The position numbers were made by a program, and so were the translations under genes. A DNA stretch of 64,000 bases from Candidatus Rifleibacteriota bacterium (GTDB taxonomy: Bacteria; Muiribacteriota; Ozemobacteria; Ozemobacterales; Ozemobacteraceae). The notes beneath the pieces are model-generated. The model was not told the DNA's origin. It made no database searches and saw nothing but the letters and a program-made list of their open reading frames with translations. Positions 62,502 to 64,000 of the stretch are shown in pieces (position 1 is the first letter of the stretch; each line of letters starts with the position of its first letter). Location of the stretch: contig JADFZL010000003.1 of assembly GCA_015232575.1 (NCBI GenBank), positions 493,613 through 557,612 of the forward strand, given 5' to 3'.

Positions 62502-64000
62502 TTACCTGGTATTAGTTGCCTTTTTTTGATTGTAATACACGTTTTGAGCATTGCGAAGTTCTGGTAAAAGTTTCGCAGCTCCATCCTGATCGCCCTTTTG
62601 AAGCAACTGATTATATCTGTCATACAAGGTCTTATAGTTTAAGTATGAAGTGTGAACCGGATCATTCGAACCAGAAACCGTCGTATTCGGAACCTGTACT
62701 GTCGAAACATTCGGATTACCAACAACGGTATTCTGATTAGAGTTATTCTGTCCTGCTCTTCCTACAGAAACCTGACCACCAGTGTAGTTAGCAGCCGGGT
62801 TATAACCAACCGGCACAGCAACTGTATTTGAACCTTGCGAAACTTGAGCATTGCCCCTTCCAGATAGCGCCTGCCCAAGCATCATACCAAGGTATCCACC
62901 CGCCATACCGCCGATGATTGCACCAAATGGTGGGAATATTGCAGCACCAAGCATCATACCGGCAGTCGAGCCAACACCCTGGGCAGCAACAGTAAGCCAG
63001 TCAATATTTTTAAAAGCTTTTGAAATTGAAAATTTTCCTTTAGAAAGATCACCACCGAGTGAAGATCCTACCTGAGAACCAACTATTGAACCAAAAGTTG
63101 GAGCAAGAGCAGATAAGAAACCGCCGACAACAGGAACTGAAGTTAGAAAAGGTGCAAAGAACGAACCTGCAGCAGCACCAACAACTGAAGCAACAGTTCC
63201 ACCAACAAATTCAGCAGAACAAACAGTTTGCAGGGCTTTTTTAGCACTTGGCTTTTCTCCACGAGCCATTTGATTGACAAAGTCAATTCCGACCGTTATT
63301 CCAGCAGAAAGAAGAAGGTTATTGGGAGAAAAACCGGACTTCAAACTCGCTTTTACGTTTGCAATTCCCAAATTTGCCTTATTTTGCCCCCATTGATAGC
63401 CAGCCTGAGCCTTTGCAGCCGCAAATCCCTTATTATCCATTTTAGGATTCGGTGTCTGAGCACCATCTGGATCACCGGGAACTGGTGCTGGAACCGGAGC
63501 ACCGTCGGGATCGCTTGGAACTGGTGCTGGAACCGGAGCACCGTCGGGATCGCTTGGAACTGGTGCTGGAATCGGAGCACCGTCGGGATCGCTTGGAACT
63601 GGCGCTGGAATCGGCGCAGGCGTTTGAGCAGGCGAATTATTTTGATTGTGATTTGGTTTTACATTAGGTACCGATGCACTTTTATTACTGGATGGAAGAC
63701 CTATTATTTCTGAGCCATCCATATCTCCGGGAATACCGCTTCCAGAGTAACTACTCGACTGCGAAGTTGTAGGTTTCGGAGTTGAAATGATCGCTTCATC
63801 CATGTCTCCAGGAATACCGCTTCCAGAATAACCACTTGTTTTCGGAGTTGTTGGTTTCGGAGTCGAAATAATCGCTTCATCCATGTCTCCAGGAATGCCG
63901 CTTCCAGAATAACCACTTGTTTTCGGAGTTGTTGGCTTCGGAGTCGAAAGAGCCATTTCCTCCATGTCACCAGGGACTCCGCTGCCATAATAGCCAGTTT
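62502..64000 (-). CDS. Repeat-rich protein with glycine-zipper domain (5' end beyond the edge)
   Basis: The frame is open from the stop at 62502 to the right edge, so the N-terminus is missing. The first Met in the window (63965) is internal to a repeat. It starts with a 27-residue repeat containing GYSGSGIPGDMDEAI (81-bp units), then four 13-residue PAPVPSDPDG-type units (39-bp), then a small Ala/Gly region, and a glycine-zipper segment (62860-62990) of GxxxG-type motifs like those in membrane-inserting proteins. The end is Asn/Gln-rich. No signal peptide is visible because the start is off-window. It may be secreted or membrane-associated. Convergent genes and terminators lie at its 3' end. 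Confidence 0.75.
   Translation of the reverse strand, partial: TGYYGSGVPGDMEEMALSTPKPTTPKTSGYSGSGIPGDMDEAIISTPKPTTPKTSGYSGSGIPGDMDEAIISTPKPTTSQSSSYSGSGIPGDMDGSEIIGLPSSNKSASVPNVKPNHNQNNSPAQTPAPIPAPVPSDPDGAPIPAPVPSDPDGAPVPAPVPSDPDGAPVPAPVPGDPDGAQTPNPKMDNKGFAAAKAQAGYQWGQNKANLGIANVKASLKSGFSPNNLLLSAGITVGIDFVNQMARGEKPSAKKALQTVCSAEFVGGTVASVVGAAAGSFFAPFLTSVPVVGGFLSALAPTFGSIVGSQVGSSLGGDLSKGKFSISKAFKNIDWLTVAAQGVGSTAGMMLGAAIFPPFGAIIGGMAGGYLGMMLGQALSGRGNAQVSQGSNTVAVPVGYNPAANYTGGQVSVGRAGQNNSNQNTVVGNPNVSTVQVPNTTVSGSNDPVHTSYLNYKTLYDRYNQLLQKGDQDGAAKLLPELRNAQNVYYNQKKATNTR
63459..63620 (-). repeat. 39-bp tandem repeat, four units
   Basis: Four near-identical 39-bp units encode the 13-residue Pro-Ala-Pro-Val-Pro-Ser/Gly-Asp-Pro-Asp-Gly repeat. 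Confidence 0.9.
63715..64000 (-). repeat. 81-bp tandem repeat at the right edge
   Basis: At least three units of 81 bp (27 residues) run to the window edge. Equivalent points at 63791 and 63872 are 81 bp apart. Confidence 0.9.

Overview
The window is about 40% G+C and comes from a bacterium with a Gram-negative type of envelope. Evidence for this is the lipoproteins with lipobox cysteines, two AsmA-like envelope proteins, an M48 protease and type IV pilin-like proteins. It is probably an anaerobe or fermenter, because [FeFe]-hydrogenase maturases HydE and HydG sit beside NADH-linked hydrogenase-type subunits. Large TPR proteins, eukaryote-like Ser/Thr kinases and dispersed palindromic repeats suggest an uncultured lineage (a Riflebacteria-like candidate phylum would fit). 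There is no rRNA or tRNA gene, so the taxonomy is only a guess. I saw no phage, IS transposase or CRISPR array.

Layout. (1) 1-12 kb: an edge membrane protein, then a minus-strand pair (double Ser/Thr kinase receptor with a beta-helix ectodomain, and a TPR lipoprotein) divergent from a 1486-residue AsmA-like protein. (2) 12-20 kb: a membrane FHA protein followed by a two-component cluster: PAS histidine kinase, stand-alone receiver, and two paralogous REC-kinase-REC hybrids. (3) 20-27 kb: a minus-strand hydrogenase operon (NuoE-like, NuoF-like, HydA-like, HydG, HydE). The HydA-like and NuoF-like proteins have degenerate active-site motifs. A predicted promoter lies upstream of an 84-bp tandem repeat, which would fall in the 5' leader. 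(4) 27-31 kb: a secreted protein and a pilin-like operon. (5) 31-36 kb: a TGS/uridine-kinase-like protein, a shared terminator, a LeuCD-type hydratase, and two secreted proteins. (6) 36-43 kb: a secreted protein, a DUF4062-STAND-TPR NTPase with 13 forty-residue repeats, and an overlapping membrane protein. (7) 43-50 kb: a UvrD-type helicase, a 5'-nucleotidase-like protein missing metal ligands that overlaps a diguanylate cyclase, and a CMP-sugar synthetase-like enzyme. (8) 50-64 kb: lipoproteins, a STAS protein, a second AsmA-like protein, an M48 protease, a glycosyltransferase, a class III aminotransferase, a small coiled-coil protein and a repeat-rich glycine-zipper protein cut by the right edge.

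How the parts may work together. Much of the window concerns signalling (Ser/Thr kinases with an FHA reader, a two-component phosphorelay, c-di-GMP, STAS, STAND) and envelope upkeep (AsmA-like proteins, lipoproteins, M48, glycosyltransferase). Several genes seem to be read from leaderless transcripts: a -10 box ends 6-8 nt before the start codon and no Shine-Dalgarno sequence is present. At least four kinds of dispersed palindromic repeat fill the intergenic gaps, and one of them supplies the last residues of HydE.
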